A stretch of DNA of 64,000 bases from Anaerolineae bacterium (GTDB lineage Bacteria > Chloroflexota > Anaerolineae > Aggregatilineales > Phototrophicaceae). Below are positions 36,795 to 44,909 of the stretch, one piece after another (the first letter of the stretch is position 1; each line of letters begins with the position of its first letter). The notes beneath the pieces were generated by a model. That model did no database searches, had not been told where the DNA came from, and worked only from the letters and a program-made list of their open reading frames with translations. Location: contig JAJEAA010000006.1 in assembly GCA_022824365.1 (NCBI GenBank), forward strand, positions 41,110-105,109, given 5' to 3'. The position numbers were made by a program, and so were the translations under genes.

Positions 36795-37490
36795 TCAAAA
36801 CGAGCGCATTTCCGCCGGCAGATGATCGACGCGGTTCATATAATGCAGCACGGGCCGCGTCCGATCATAGTCGATGCGCGTGATGGCGGTATTGTTATGA
36901 TAATAACGCATGGTGTGGGGGCGGGAGGGCAATTGGCCGAAGATCGCCTTCAGCAAAATGTCGAGAAAACCGGCGTGTGAGATCAACGCGATGATCGCGT
37001 CGGTCTTGCTCCTCTCGCTGAGGTCCTTGGCGACTTTGATGGCGCGGAAGAAGCTGTGCGTCTCCGGCTCGAAGCCCAGGCTCGCATCATACCAGCCCGC
37101 CTCCGATACCGCATCCGGCAGACTATAATCGGGAAACTCGCTTAAAATGTCCGAGCGCGTCATGCCGGAAAATCCGTTGACGACGCCATTCTGGCGGCGG
37201 AACATACCGCCTTTCTCGTGCAAGTCGGGCCAGATCATCGGCGGCATATTCAAGGCCGCGCTGACCGGCTGCGCTGTCAAAAGCGAGCGATACATGGCGC
37301 TGGTATAGAGGCGGCTGATGTCAAAGCGGGCGCTGCCCAGCTCCGACTCATTCGCCAGGTAATCCGCCAATGCCTCGCGCTGACGATAGCCCAACTCGGT
37401 CAGGTCGGGGTCGACCTTGCGGCGATGCATCGTCTCGGATGTCAGGACATTGTTTTCCGATTGCGCGTGGCGAATAAGATAGACATGCAT
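36795..37490 (-). CDS. Histidine phosphatase (phosphoglycerate-mutase-like)
   Basis: A 231-aa histidine phosphatase. The catalytic RHAQSENN motif is at residues 7-14, LTELGYRQREALADYL and LYTSAMYRSLLTAQPV follow, and ALISHAGFLDILL holds the second His. LHEKGGMFRRQNG gives the acid residue. The family removes phosphate from sugar phosphates, nucleotides or proteins, or moves it in mutases; this member is not further assignable. GGGAGG lies 8 nt before the ATG. Confidence 0.87.
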   Translation of the reverse strand: MHVYLIRHAQSENNVLTSETMHRRKVDPDLTELGYRQREALADYLANESELGSARFDISRLYTSAMYRSLLTAQPVSAALNMPPMIWPDLHEKGGMFRRQNGVVNGFSGMTRSDILSEFPDYSLPDAVSEAGWYDASLGFEPETHSFFRAIKVAKDLSERSKTDAIIALISHAGFLDILLKAIFGQLPSRPHTMRYYHNNTAITRIDYDRTRPVLHYMNRVDHLPAEMRSF

Positions 37491-37624
37491 AAACCAAACC
37501 TCCCTAGACCTGCAACGACGCCGTTGGATTGGCGTCGACCTTGATTATAGGCGAATCCCGGCGGAAAGTAAGGACTTCCCCGCGCAGGTTCTTTAAGTTC
37601 TGACCAAGAATGCTAAGGCCGCCG

Positions 37625-38240
37625 CCGCTAGAGACTGGTCGCCAGAGCCGCCTTCGGATGGCGACAGATGTTGAGGCATGGTCGATTTACGCCAATATCT
37701 CTGTGTCCTCAAATTGACTCGGTGTACTCGGTGGCAAAAACAGCGCCTGGCCTGATTGCTCTGGGCGCGGCCGCTAGAGACTGGTCGCCAGAGCCGCCTT
37801 CGGACGGCGACAGATGTTGAGGCATGGTCGATTTACGCCAATATCTCTGTGTCCTCAAGTTGACTCGGTGTACTCGGTGGCAAAAACAGCGCCTGTCGCG
37901 ATTGCTCTGGGCGCGGCCGCTAGAGACTGGTCGCCAGAGCCGCCTTCGGACGGCGACGGATGTTGAGGCATGGTCGATTTACGCCAATATCTCTGTGTCC
38001 TCAAATTGACTCGGTGTATTCGGTGGCAAAAACAGCGCCTGGCCTGATTGATCTGGGCGCGGCCGCTAGAGACTGGTCGCCAGAGCCGCCTTTGGACGGC
38101 GACAGATGCTGAGGCACGGTCGATTTACGCCAATATCTCTGTGTCCTCAAATTGACTCGGTGTACTCGGTGGCAAAAACAGCGCTTGGCGTGATTGATCT
38201 GGGCGCGGCCGCTAGAGACTGGTCGCCAGAGCCGCCTTTG
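37625..38240. repeat. 146-bp tandem repeat array (four full units and a partial)
   Basis: Unit starts, marked by CCGCTAGAGACTGGTCGCCA, fall at 37625, 37771, 37917, 38063 and 38209, each exactly 146 bp apart; the fifth unit stops after about 32 bp. The units differ at only a few bases (for example GGATGG/GGACGG, TGTACT/TGTATT). Each unit junction from the second on contains the palindrome GCGGCCGC, and CTGG-TCG-CCAG lies next to it. Since 146 is not a multiple of 3, any frame shifts between units, so coding is unlikely. The array fills most of the 37491-38284 gap. Confidence 0.95.
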
Positions 38241-38284
38241 GCTAAACTTGCGCCAGATTGCCAACCTGCCAGCCGATAAAGCGC

Positions 38285-39214
38285 ATGTGCAAAGTCGTCA
38301 CCCTCACGATGAACCCGGCTCTTGACGTCGCCTCCAGCGTCAACTCGGTGGCGCCGGAAATCAAGCTGCGCTGCGGTCCCCCGAGTTTTCATCCCGGCGG
38401 CGGCGGCATTAACGTGTCGCGGGCGATTCGCTTCCTCGGCGGCGCGTCAAGCGTGGTCTACACCGCTGGCGGACACACCGGCACGATGCTCACGCAGCTT
38501 TTGGCTCGCGAAGGCATCGATTGTCATCCGGCGCCTATTGCCGGCATCACGCGTGAAAGCTTTGTCGTCTACGAAGATAGCACCACCCTGCAATATCGCT
38601 TCACCTTGCCGGGTCCCGAATTGTCGGCTCAGGAATGGATCGCTTGCCTTGAGAAGGTTTTCGATTTGAGCCCCGCCTACCTGGTCGCCAGCGGCAGCTT
38701 GCCCGATGGCGTGCCGCTCGAGTTCTACGGCGAGATAACGCGCTACGCCCGTGAATACGACATTCGCGTCATTCTGGATACAGCGGGCGATGCCCTGAAC
38801 CACGCGGTCGGCAAGGGCGTCTATCTGATCAAGCCGAACCTGCGCGAGCTGGAATTGTTCGCGGGCGAGAAGATAAGCGACGACGCGCAAATCAAAAGGG
38901 CCGGCCGCCGATTGATCGCCGAGGGCTTGGCGGAAGTCATCGTCCTGTCGCTCGGCGCGCGTGGCGCCGCTTTGATAACCGGCGAAGATTACCTGCGCTT
39001 TCACGCGCCGATCGTGCCGATCAGGAGCAAGGTCGGCGCCGGCGACAGCATGGTCGGCGGTATCGTCAAGGCTTTGGCGGAGGGGCGCAGCTTGACCGAT
39101 GCCCTGCGCTTCGGCGTGGCTTCCGGCAGCGCGGCTGTCATGACGCCCGGCACGCAACTCTGCCGCCGCGACGACGCCTATCGACTCTTCGATGCCGTCA
39201 CGGTAACATCCTAA
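38285..39214 (+). CDS. PfkB-family sugar kinase (phosphofructokinase-2/1-phosphofructokinase type)
   Basis: A 309-aa ribokinase-family kinase. VVTLTMNPALDV and the substrate loop PGGGGINVSRAIRFLGG are typical of the PfkB/FruK/LacC branch. ASGSLPDGVP, IKPNLRELELF and the catalytic GAGDSMVGG (with Asp as base) follow. It would phosphorylate fructose-6-phosphate, fructose-1-phosphate or tagatose-6-phosphate. The ATG at 38285 gives the normal N-terminus; upstream in-frame codons run into the tandem repeat. The gene begins only 45 bp after the array ends. Confidence 0.9.
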   Translation: MCKVVTLTMNPALDVASSVNSVAPEIKLRCGPPSFHPGGGGINVSRAIRFLGGASSVVYTAGGHTGTMLTQLLAREGIDCHPAPIAGITRESFVVYEDSTTLQYRFTLPGPELSAQEWIACLEKVFDLSPAYLVASGSLPDGVPLEFYGEITRYAREYDIRVILDTAGDALNHAVGKGVYLIKPNLRELELFAGEKISDDAQIKRAGRRLIAEGLAEVIVLSLGARGAALITGEDYLRFHAPIVPIRSKVGAGDSMVGGIVKALAEGRSLTDALRFGVASGSAAVMTPGTQLCRRDDAYRLFDAVTVTS

Positions 39215-39894
39215 GCCGCTGCCTGCTTCGCTAATGCATAATCGAAAATATTGTAAAGCTTGTCCGCTACTGGAAATCCCGTATCAAACGCCGCTTTCCA
39301 GCCCCGCTTTCAATACGCGCACATTTGTTCTTTCCTTCAACTCAAAATCATGATACACTCCCCCTATGGATCAATGTTCGCATGCTCTCAACCGCGGTGC
39401 CCAACCGATGCCCTCCGCCGAAAACTCGCTCTCTATCCCGGCCCTGTCGCTGGACTCCCGCGATGCCAGCGCTTGCGCCCCCGCGCCGACATACCAAAAT
39501 CATACCGAAAGCCGCTTGTCTTTTGTCCGTTTCGCCTGGAAAACCGCGTCTATTGTCCGAAAAAAGTTTTTCTTTGTCCGATTTTGTCCATTTCGGGCAA
39601 TAAACAAACTGAAAACAAATAGTCTCCGGGAGCGGCTCTATGCTGACTGCCTGATAACCTCACTGGCAAATATAAAACTTAGTAGTTCCAGGTTAGCCGT
39701 GAGAAAAACAACTCCTCTAGGAGCGCCCCCCTTCCCTGGCTTGCTGGATGCTCGCCAGAAGTGGCTGTGTCTACGCGCCCTATCAGGTCGTCCGCCAAAA
39801 TATACGCGTAGGGGCGAGCCACCGGGTCGCCCGCAAGTCACCACAAAATCGGGGCAAGTTCAGTCCGGGGATGGGGTAGAAAACATGTTCGCTA
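39215..39894. other. Long intergenic region with a cluster of TTGTCC words
   Basis: I find no gene here. A frame open from 39366 to 39983 runs through the poly-C tract and has no recognisable content. TTGTCC occurs at 39523, 39553, 39574 and 39584 within 67 bp, and TTGTCCGCTA also at 39260 (again near 57300). A hairpin of the TAGGGGCGA...TCGCCC family lies at 39809-39832. It could be a decayed mobile element or a protein-binding region. Confidence 0.45.
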
Positions 39895-40148
39895 CCCCCC
39901 CCCCCCCCCCGATGCTATATACATACTGTATCTATACGTCGGCGAATTTTCCGGCGTTTTCAAGGGTTTTAGCGGCGCTTTAGGGTGGATGACTGCGGGC
40001 TGTTTCCGCCATGATTGGCGAAGCCGAAACGGCGCCAATCCGCCAAGTTTCGCTCCCCTTCCATGATGCTTCGGGGAAGGGGCCGGGGGATGGGGTAGAA
40101 AAAAGCGATGACTTTGACCGAGTACCGGAAAAGCCTTGTAGGGGCGAT
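39895..40148 (+). repeat. Dispersed repeat, copy A, beginning with 16 C
   Basis: Starts with C at 39895-39910, then GATGCTATATACATACTGTA, and continues through GGATGACTGCGGGCTGTTTC and GATGGGGTAGAAAAAAGCGA to a short TAGGGGCGA...TCGCCC hairpin at 40139-40160. The reverse complement of 63732-64000 matches over the whole length with scattered differences, and with one extra hairpin of roughly 20 nt. No coding frame fits it. Confidence 0.92.
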
Positions 40149-40230
40149 CTTGAGTCGCCCGCCAATGCGCCGAGACAGATGATTTTTTCGCATGACTAAC
40201 TTGGCGTTGCTTAGATTAGGAGACACACAA

Positions 40231-40536
40231 ATGAGCACGATTCAAGCGCGTAACGTCAATCATCCGGATCATCGCGAGAACCTCAAAGAGGAGAAATACA
40301 CTCACATTCGCGCCGCCATGCTAGCCAGCCTTCCCGCTGACAACTGGATGCCTTTCACGGAAATGGAGGACAAAGTCCGCGCCTGGCTCAGCGATAATGA
40401 GGTGCCGCAAGCGCTCTTTCCCAAACCCGGCTCCGTCCGTTGGTACTGCAAAGCGGTGCAACTGGATCTAGAAGCGCGCGGCGCAATCGAGCGGCAGCCG
40501 AAAAAATCCCCTCTGCATCTGCGCCGATGCGAGTGA
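40231..40536 (+). CDS. Small DUF6958-like protein
   Basis: A 101-aa protein starting MSTIQARNVNHPDH, with AGGAGA 7 nt before the ATG. HIRAAMLASLPADNWMPFTEMEDKVRAWL looks like the helical part of a small winged-helix fold, and WYCKAVQLDLEARGAIERQPKKSPLHLRR has the wing pattern. From memory this resembles DUF6958 proteins, which have no known function. It could bind DNA. It follows directly after dispersed repeat A. Confidence 0.6.
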   Translation: MSTIQARNVNHPDHRENLKEEKYTHIRAAMLASLPADNWMPFTEMEDKVRAWLSDNEVPQALFPKPGSVRWYCKAVQLDLEARGAIERQPKKSPLHLRRCE

Positions 40537-40544
40537 CAGGTCCC

Positions 40545-41771
40545 CTAATCGCAAGCCACAGCATCGGGCGCCAACTCTTCGGCGCTATCCCAAATTCGCC
40601 GCCATTCATCGAGGTAGAGCGCGGCGATGTCGGCGTTGCGGATGATGACGATGTTTTCGTCATTGCGCTCCGCAGCGCTGCGCGAGAAGTTGAAGGAGCC
40701 GGTGATCACGGTGTTTTCATCAATAATGATGACCTTGTGATGCAGGACATAACGATTGCCGTCCTGCCGCACTGCCGCGCCATTGCAGTGCAAGGCGGGC
40801 AACTGGCTCCAACTGGCTGTGCTGTTGCGCTTCTCGAATACGCCTTCGATTGTCGCCTCCGCCTTCGCCGCCTGCAGCAGCATGGCTTCCGCCAGCTCCT
40901 CCAGCGAAAACACGAAAGTCATGAAGCGAATCGACCGTTGCGCCCGCTTGATCTCAGCCCTCAGCGCGTCAATTTCATTCCCCTCGGAGCCAAAGAGGAT
41001 GCTTATCTCGCCAGCGCCGTGCTCCAGAGTGACTAGCCCCTCATCGCTTGAGCGTTTGCCGAACTCGCCGCGCTCGAACATCTCATCGAACTCGGCTTGA
41101 TAAGCCGCCGCGGCCGCCGCGCTCTCCAGCGCCAATACGTTATTGTTGTTGCGATAGCTGCCGTTGACCGTGTAATTCCATGACCCTGTCCAGACCGTCC
41201 GCTGGTCGATGATCGCGAACTTGTTGTGCATGAGACCGGAGCGGCTGTCATCGCGCAGAGGGACGCCCGCCGCCAGCAGGTCGCGCAGATGCGTATCGCC
41301 CTCGTCATGCAGCCCATGATCGTCATCAGTCACGATCCGCACGCGCACGCCCCGTTCATGCGCCGCGGCAATGGCATCGCGCAAGGCATCGCTGTTCAAT
41401 TCGAAGGCGGCAATATCGAGTGTGGCGGTCGACAAATCAATGGCGGCGGCCAGCGCCTCATCCAGCCCATTGGCGTAATCTTCCCGGTCGCTGCCCCCGT
41501 CCGGCTCGTTGAAGTAAAGCTGCCAACCCCGCCCGCTATATCCGCGCCCGAAATCCAATACGACCTCGTCGTACGCGGCCGCGGACGGCCTGACAGCAGA
41601 GTGCGGCTTGCTTGTCGGCGCCGGCCGCCCGATATGGAAGGCGCGCAAAACGAACGCAGCCATGCCAAATGTCAAGACGACAAGCATGAGCAAAGCGCGA
41701 CCCATTCGGCGGCGTCGCAAGTTCCTATATGGATTTGGCTGAATCATAGACAACTGATTCTGCCATGCCAT
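40545..41771 (-). CDS. Phospholipase-D-family protein with N-terminal membrane anchor
   Basis: A 408-aa protein with a membrane anchor (MGRALLMLVVLTFGMAAFVL) and two PLD domains. Each has an HKD-type motif: HNKFAIID...TGSWNYT and HHKVIIIDENTVITGSFNFS; both keep His, Lys and Asp. Such paired domains form one active site that cleaves or exchanges phosphodiesters, in phospholipases, cardiolipin synthases and secreted nucleases. The fold lies outside the membrane by the anchor's orientation. ATG at 41771 chosen because GGAAG precedes it; other in-frame starts exist. Confidence 0.87.
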   Translation of the reverse strand: MAWQNQLSMIQPNPYRNLRRRRMGRALLMLVVLTFGMAAFVLRAFHIGRPAPTSKPHSAVRPSAAAYDEVVLDFGRGYSGRGWQLYFNEPDGGSDREDYANGLDEALAAAIDLSTATLDIAAFELNSDALRDAIAAAHERGVRVRIVTDDDHGLHDEGDTHLRDLLAAGVPLRDDSRSGLMHNKFAIIDQRTVWTGSWNYTVNGSYRNNNNVLALESAAAAAAYQAEFDEMFERGEFGKRSSDEGLVTLEHGAGEISILFGSEGNEIDALRAEIKRAQRSIRFMTFVFSLEELAEAMLLQAAKAEATIEGVFEKRNSTASWSQLPALHCNGAAVRQDGNRYVLHHKVIIIDENTVITGSFNFSRSAAERNDENIVIIRNADIAALYLDEWRRIWDSAEELAPDAVACD

Positions 41772-41858
41772 GCCGCTTCCAGGCAAGCGACCGTTACCGC
41801 TTTCAACGCGCCATGATACAATTCGGCGATTTGGCCGCCCGACCATGATGATCCAGCG

Positions 41859-43763
41859 ATGTCCCTGCTCACTGCCAGCGATTTGGGAAAATACTACGGT
41901 CCTGACGAGATATTCAGCGGCATCAGCATCGCCATTGAAAAGGGCGCGCGCATCGCCCTGGTCGGCCCCAATGGCGCTGGCAAAACTAGCTTGCTGAATA
42001 TCTTGGCTGGCATCGACCTGCCCACCCAGGGCAGTGTCAGCCTAGCTCGCAACCTGCGCCTGTCATTTTTGCCCCAACGCCCCGAACTCGCCGGCGAGCA
42101 CAGCCTCTGGGATGAACAGCTTAAAGCCTTCGCGGCCCTGCGCCGGATGGAAACGCAGCTTGCGGGGCTGGAACGGCAAATGGCGGACGCCGATAGATAC
42201 GAGGAGGCTTTACAACGCTATGGTCCGCTGCAAGCCGAGTTTGAGCGCCTCGGCGGTTACAGCTATGAAGCCCGCGTCAAGATGGTGCTGTCCGGGCTGG
42301 GCTTCAGCGCTGACGATTATGCTGCCCCCCTGCCGCAACTTTCGGGCGGGCAAAAAACACGGGCGCTGCTCAGCCGCCTGCTCCTGGAAGAACCGGACCT
42401 GCTGATACTCGATGAGCCGACCAATCATCTCGATATCGCGGCGGTCGAATGGCTGGAGAAATACTTGGCTAACTTCGCTGGCGCTGTGCTGGCGGTCAGC
42501 CACGATCGCTATTTCATCGACAACTTCGCCAAAACAATCTGGGAGATCGAATACCGACGCCTGCAAGCCTACCGCGGCAACTACAGCGCCTACTTCAAGC
42601 AGCGCGCGGAACAGCGGGAAACGCTGCGCCATGCCTATTACTGGCAGCAGGAGTTCATCCGCAAGGAGCAGGAGTTCATCCGCCGCCACATGGGCAGCCG
42701 CCGTACCGCTCAAGCGAAAGGCCGGCTCAAAAAGCTGGAGACCATGCGAAAACGCGGCCGCATCATCGAGGGCAGTCCCAGGCAGCGCCGTAAGATGTTC
42801 ATCGAAATGGACGACATCCAGCGCAGTGGCGACCAAGTGATCGTCGCGCGCGATTTGCTCATCGGCTACGACCCGGCTCAGCCCCTGCTCGCCCTGCCCG
42901 ATATGTTGGTGGAGCGCGGCGAGACCATCGCCATCATTGGTCCCAACGGCATCGGCAAATCGACTCTGCTCAAGACCCTGAGCGGCGACTTGCCCGCCCT
43001 CTACGGCCATGTGCGGCTCGGCGCCAAAGTCAAGGCCGGTTACTTCGCCCAGGCGCATGAGACGCTGGTCGCCGAGAATACCCTGCTGGACGCTGTCACC
43101 GCGGTCAAGCCCATGCCCCTCTCGCAGGCTCGTGATTGGCTGGGCCGCTTCCTCTTCAGCGGCGATGATGTCTTTCGTACCATCGCCTCTCTTTCCGGCG
43201 GCGAACGCGGCCGCATCGCCCTGGCCAAATTGGCGCTGCAAGGCGCGAACCTCCTCCTGCTGGACGAGCCCACCAATCATCTTGATATCGATAGCCAGGA
43301 AGTCTTGCAGGCGGTATTGATGGCTTTCGAGGGCACGGTGCTTCTGGTCAGTCATGATCGCTATCTGATCGACGCCCTCGCCACTCAAATCTGGGAATTA
43401 ACGCCAGGCGAACTGCATGTGACCGACGGCGGCTATCAGGATTATCTCCGCGCGCGGGGCTACCGCCGGCAGAGGGCAGCCCCCGAAAATGCGAAAAGCT
43501 CAACACCGCGGCCCGTCAAAGCGCCATCTGCTTGCGCCGCGGAAAAGCCAAACTTGAATCCCTATGAGCGAGCCAAACGCATGGGCGAATTGGAAGCCAG
43601 CATCGAATCTCTGGAAGCCGAACTCAGTGACCTCAGCCGCCAGCTTGATGCCGCTAGCCTGGCTGGCGACGCCGGCACGGTGCGCTCGCTGGGAGAATCC
43701 TACGCCCGCGCCGAACAGGCGCTTGAGGCGGCGCTGGAAGAGTGGGGCAGGCTGGCGGAATAA
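41859..43763 (+). CDS. ABC-F family ATPase
   Basis: A 634-aa cytoplasmic protein with two ABC domains and no membrane part. Domain 1: GPNGAGKTS, signature LSGGQKTRALLS, LLILDEPTNHLD. Linker: HAYYWQQEFIRKEQEFIRRHMG, the P-site-tRNA-interacting arm region of ABC-F proteins. Domain 2: GPNGIGKST, LSGGERGRIALA, LLLLDEPTNHLD. The C-terminal tail is a coiled coil (MGELEASIESLEAELSDLSRQL). Such proteins act on ribosomes, in translation-stall relief or antibiotic protection; resistance cannot be inferred here. Confidence 0.92.
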   Translation: MSLLTASDLGKYYGPDEIFSGISIAIEKGARIALVGPNGAGKTSLLNILAGIDLPTQGSVSLARNLRLSFLPQRPELAGEHSLWDEQLKAFAALRRMETQLAGLERQMADADRYEEALQRYGPLQAEFERLGGYSYEARVKMVLSGLGFSADDYAAPLPQLSGGQKTRALLSRLLLEEPDLLILDEPTNHLDIAAVEWLEKYLANFAGAVLAVSHDRYFIDNFAKTIWEIEYRRLQAYRGNYSAYFKQRAEQRETLRHAYYWQQEFIRKEQEFIRRHMGSRRTAQAKGRLKKLETMRKRGRIIEGSPRQRRKMFIEMDDIQRSGDQVIVARDLLIGYDPAQPLLALPDMLVERGETIAIIGPNGIGKSTLLKTLSGDLPALYGHVRLGAKVKAGYFAQAHETLVAENTLLDAVTAVKPMPLSQARDWLGRFLFSGDDVFRTIASLSGGERGRIALAKLALQGANLLLLDEPTNHLDIDSQEVLQAVLMAFEGTVLLVSHDRYLIDALATQIWELTPGELHVTDGGYQDYLRARGYRRQRAAPENAKSSTPRPVKAPSACAAEKPNLNPYERAKRMGELEASIESLEAELSDLSRQLDAASLAGDAGTVRSLGESYARAEQALEAALEEWGRLAE

Positions 43764-43820
43764 CTGCAATAGTCGCCTTGTTTTAGATACATGCGGCACA
43801 GGGTACCAGTCCGCTCTTTA

Positions 43821-43851
43821 TTGCGCGGTTGCTTGGAATATCTGCTATACT
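43821..43851 (+). promoter_or_regulatory. Putative extended -10 promoter of the restriction-modification operon
   Basis: TGC-TATACT (43843-43851) is an extended -10, with TTGCGC at 43821 at a long 19-nt spacing. It stands 26 bp before the methyltransferase ATG. Confidence 0.45.
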
Positions 43852-43876
43852 TGGTGGCAGTTTTGATTGGAAAACC

Positions 43877-44884
43877 ATGATGATCGTAGATCTTACATCA
43901 TTCTATTCTACGGAATTAGGCTCGGCATATCTGGGCGATTCGCTTAGACTTTTGGATTACATTGACGATAAGTCGGTGGATCTAATTTGTACCTCGCCTC
44001 CGTTTGCGCTACTCAGAAAAAAAGCCTACGGAAACGTCCACGCAACGCAGTACATTGAATGGTTTATGCAATTTGCCGTGAAATTCGCCCGTATACTCAA
44101 ACCGGAAGGTTCTCTTGTCATTGATATAGGTGGTACCTGGATAAAAGGCTCTCCTGTGAGAAGTCTGTACCACTACGAGTTGTTGCTGAAGCTGTGCTCT
44201 CCCTTGGACGAAGGGGGGTGTGGCTTTAATCTGGCGCAAGAATTGTATTGGTACAATCCGGCGAAGCTTCCAACTCCTGCCGAATGGGTAACTGTCCGTC
44301 GCATTCGTGTTAAAGACTCGGTTAATACGGTATGGTGGCTAAGCTTAAGTGAGTTCCCGAAGGCAAGCAACCGCAACGTATTGAAGCCCTATAGCCAAGC
44401 TCAGAAAAACTTAATGAAGAATGGATACAAACCAAAGCTGCGTCCATCCGAACACGAAATCAGCGATAAGTTTGCAAATGACAATAAAGGCGCTATTCCG
44501 CCGAATCTCATTGATGGAACGAACGAAAGCGATGATATCGGGGATCCCGTTCCTGTGAACGTGGTTTCAGCGGCAAATACCTCAAGCAACGATCAGTATT
44601 TGAGGCTGTGCCGTAAGTATAAATTCAAACCACATCCCGCGCGTTTTCCGAAAGCCTTGCCAGAGTTTATTGTTGGCTTGTGTACGGACAAGGGTGATCT
44701 TGTTCTTGATCCCTTCGCTGGCTCAAACATGACAGGATATGTCGCCGAAGCGATGGGACGGAGATGGATTGCCTTTGATGAAGTGCAAGAGTATCTTGAA
44801 GCCTCTAGGTTTCGGTTTTCCCAACCACCGGAGCGCAGCGGCGAAACAGTAGGTACAGGCCCCTCGCAAAAGGACCTGCTGTAA
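43877..44884 (+). CDS. N4-cytosine DNA methyltransferase, M.PvuII-like (beta class)
   Basis: A 335-aa methylase with motif IV (TSPPFALLRKKAYGN, near residue 39) before motif I (DPFAGSNMTG, near 278), the beta order. TSPPF is the N4-cytosine form. From memory, long stretches follow M.PvuII closely: NPAKLPTPAEWVTVRRIRVK, DSVNTVWW, GAIPPNL and KPHPARFPKALPEF. M.PvuII modifies CAGCTG, so a CAGCTG-like target is possible but unproven. The gene is clearly A/T-richer than its neighbours, a sign of transfer. It precedes the nuclease gene by 25 bp. ATG at 43877 preferred over an in-frame TTG upstream. Confidence 0.88.
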   Translation: MMIVDLTSFYSTELGSAYLGDSLRLLDYIDDKSVDLICTSPPFALLRKKAYGNVHATQYIEWFMQFAVKFARILKPEGSLVIDIGGTWIKGSPVRSLYHYELLLKLCSPLDEGGCGFNLAQELYWYNPAKLPTPAEWVTVRRIRVKDSVNTVWWLSLSEFPKASNRNVLKPYSQAQKNLMKNGYKPKLRPSEHEISDKFANDNKGAIPPNLIDGTNESDDIGDPVPVNVVSAANTSSNDQYLRLCRKYKFKPHPARFPKALPEFIVGLCTDKGDLVLDPFAGSNMTGYVAEAMGRRWIAFDEVQEYLEASRFRFSQPPERSGETVGTGPSQKDLL

Positions 44885-44909
44885 AACTTCTTTCAGAAGG
44901 ACGATTGCG

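Noticed and set aside
37625..38240. CRISPR array
   Set aside because: The units are 146 bp with no short-repeat/unique-spacer pattern and no cas genes nearby.
37824..38264. Short open frames on both strands inside the tandem array
   Set aside because: The 146-bp period shifts the frame each unit; the frames are incidental.
39366..39983. Possible gene across the poly-C tract
   Set aside because: The product is low-complexity, reads through the homopolymer and dispersed repeat, and lacks a ribosome-binding site.
42210..43388. 392-codon open frame antisense to the ABC-F gene
   Set aside because: Codon-bias shadow; the ABC-F motifs are complete on the plus strand.
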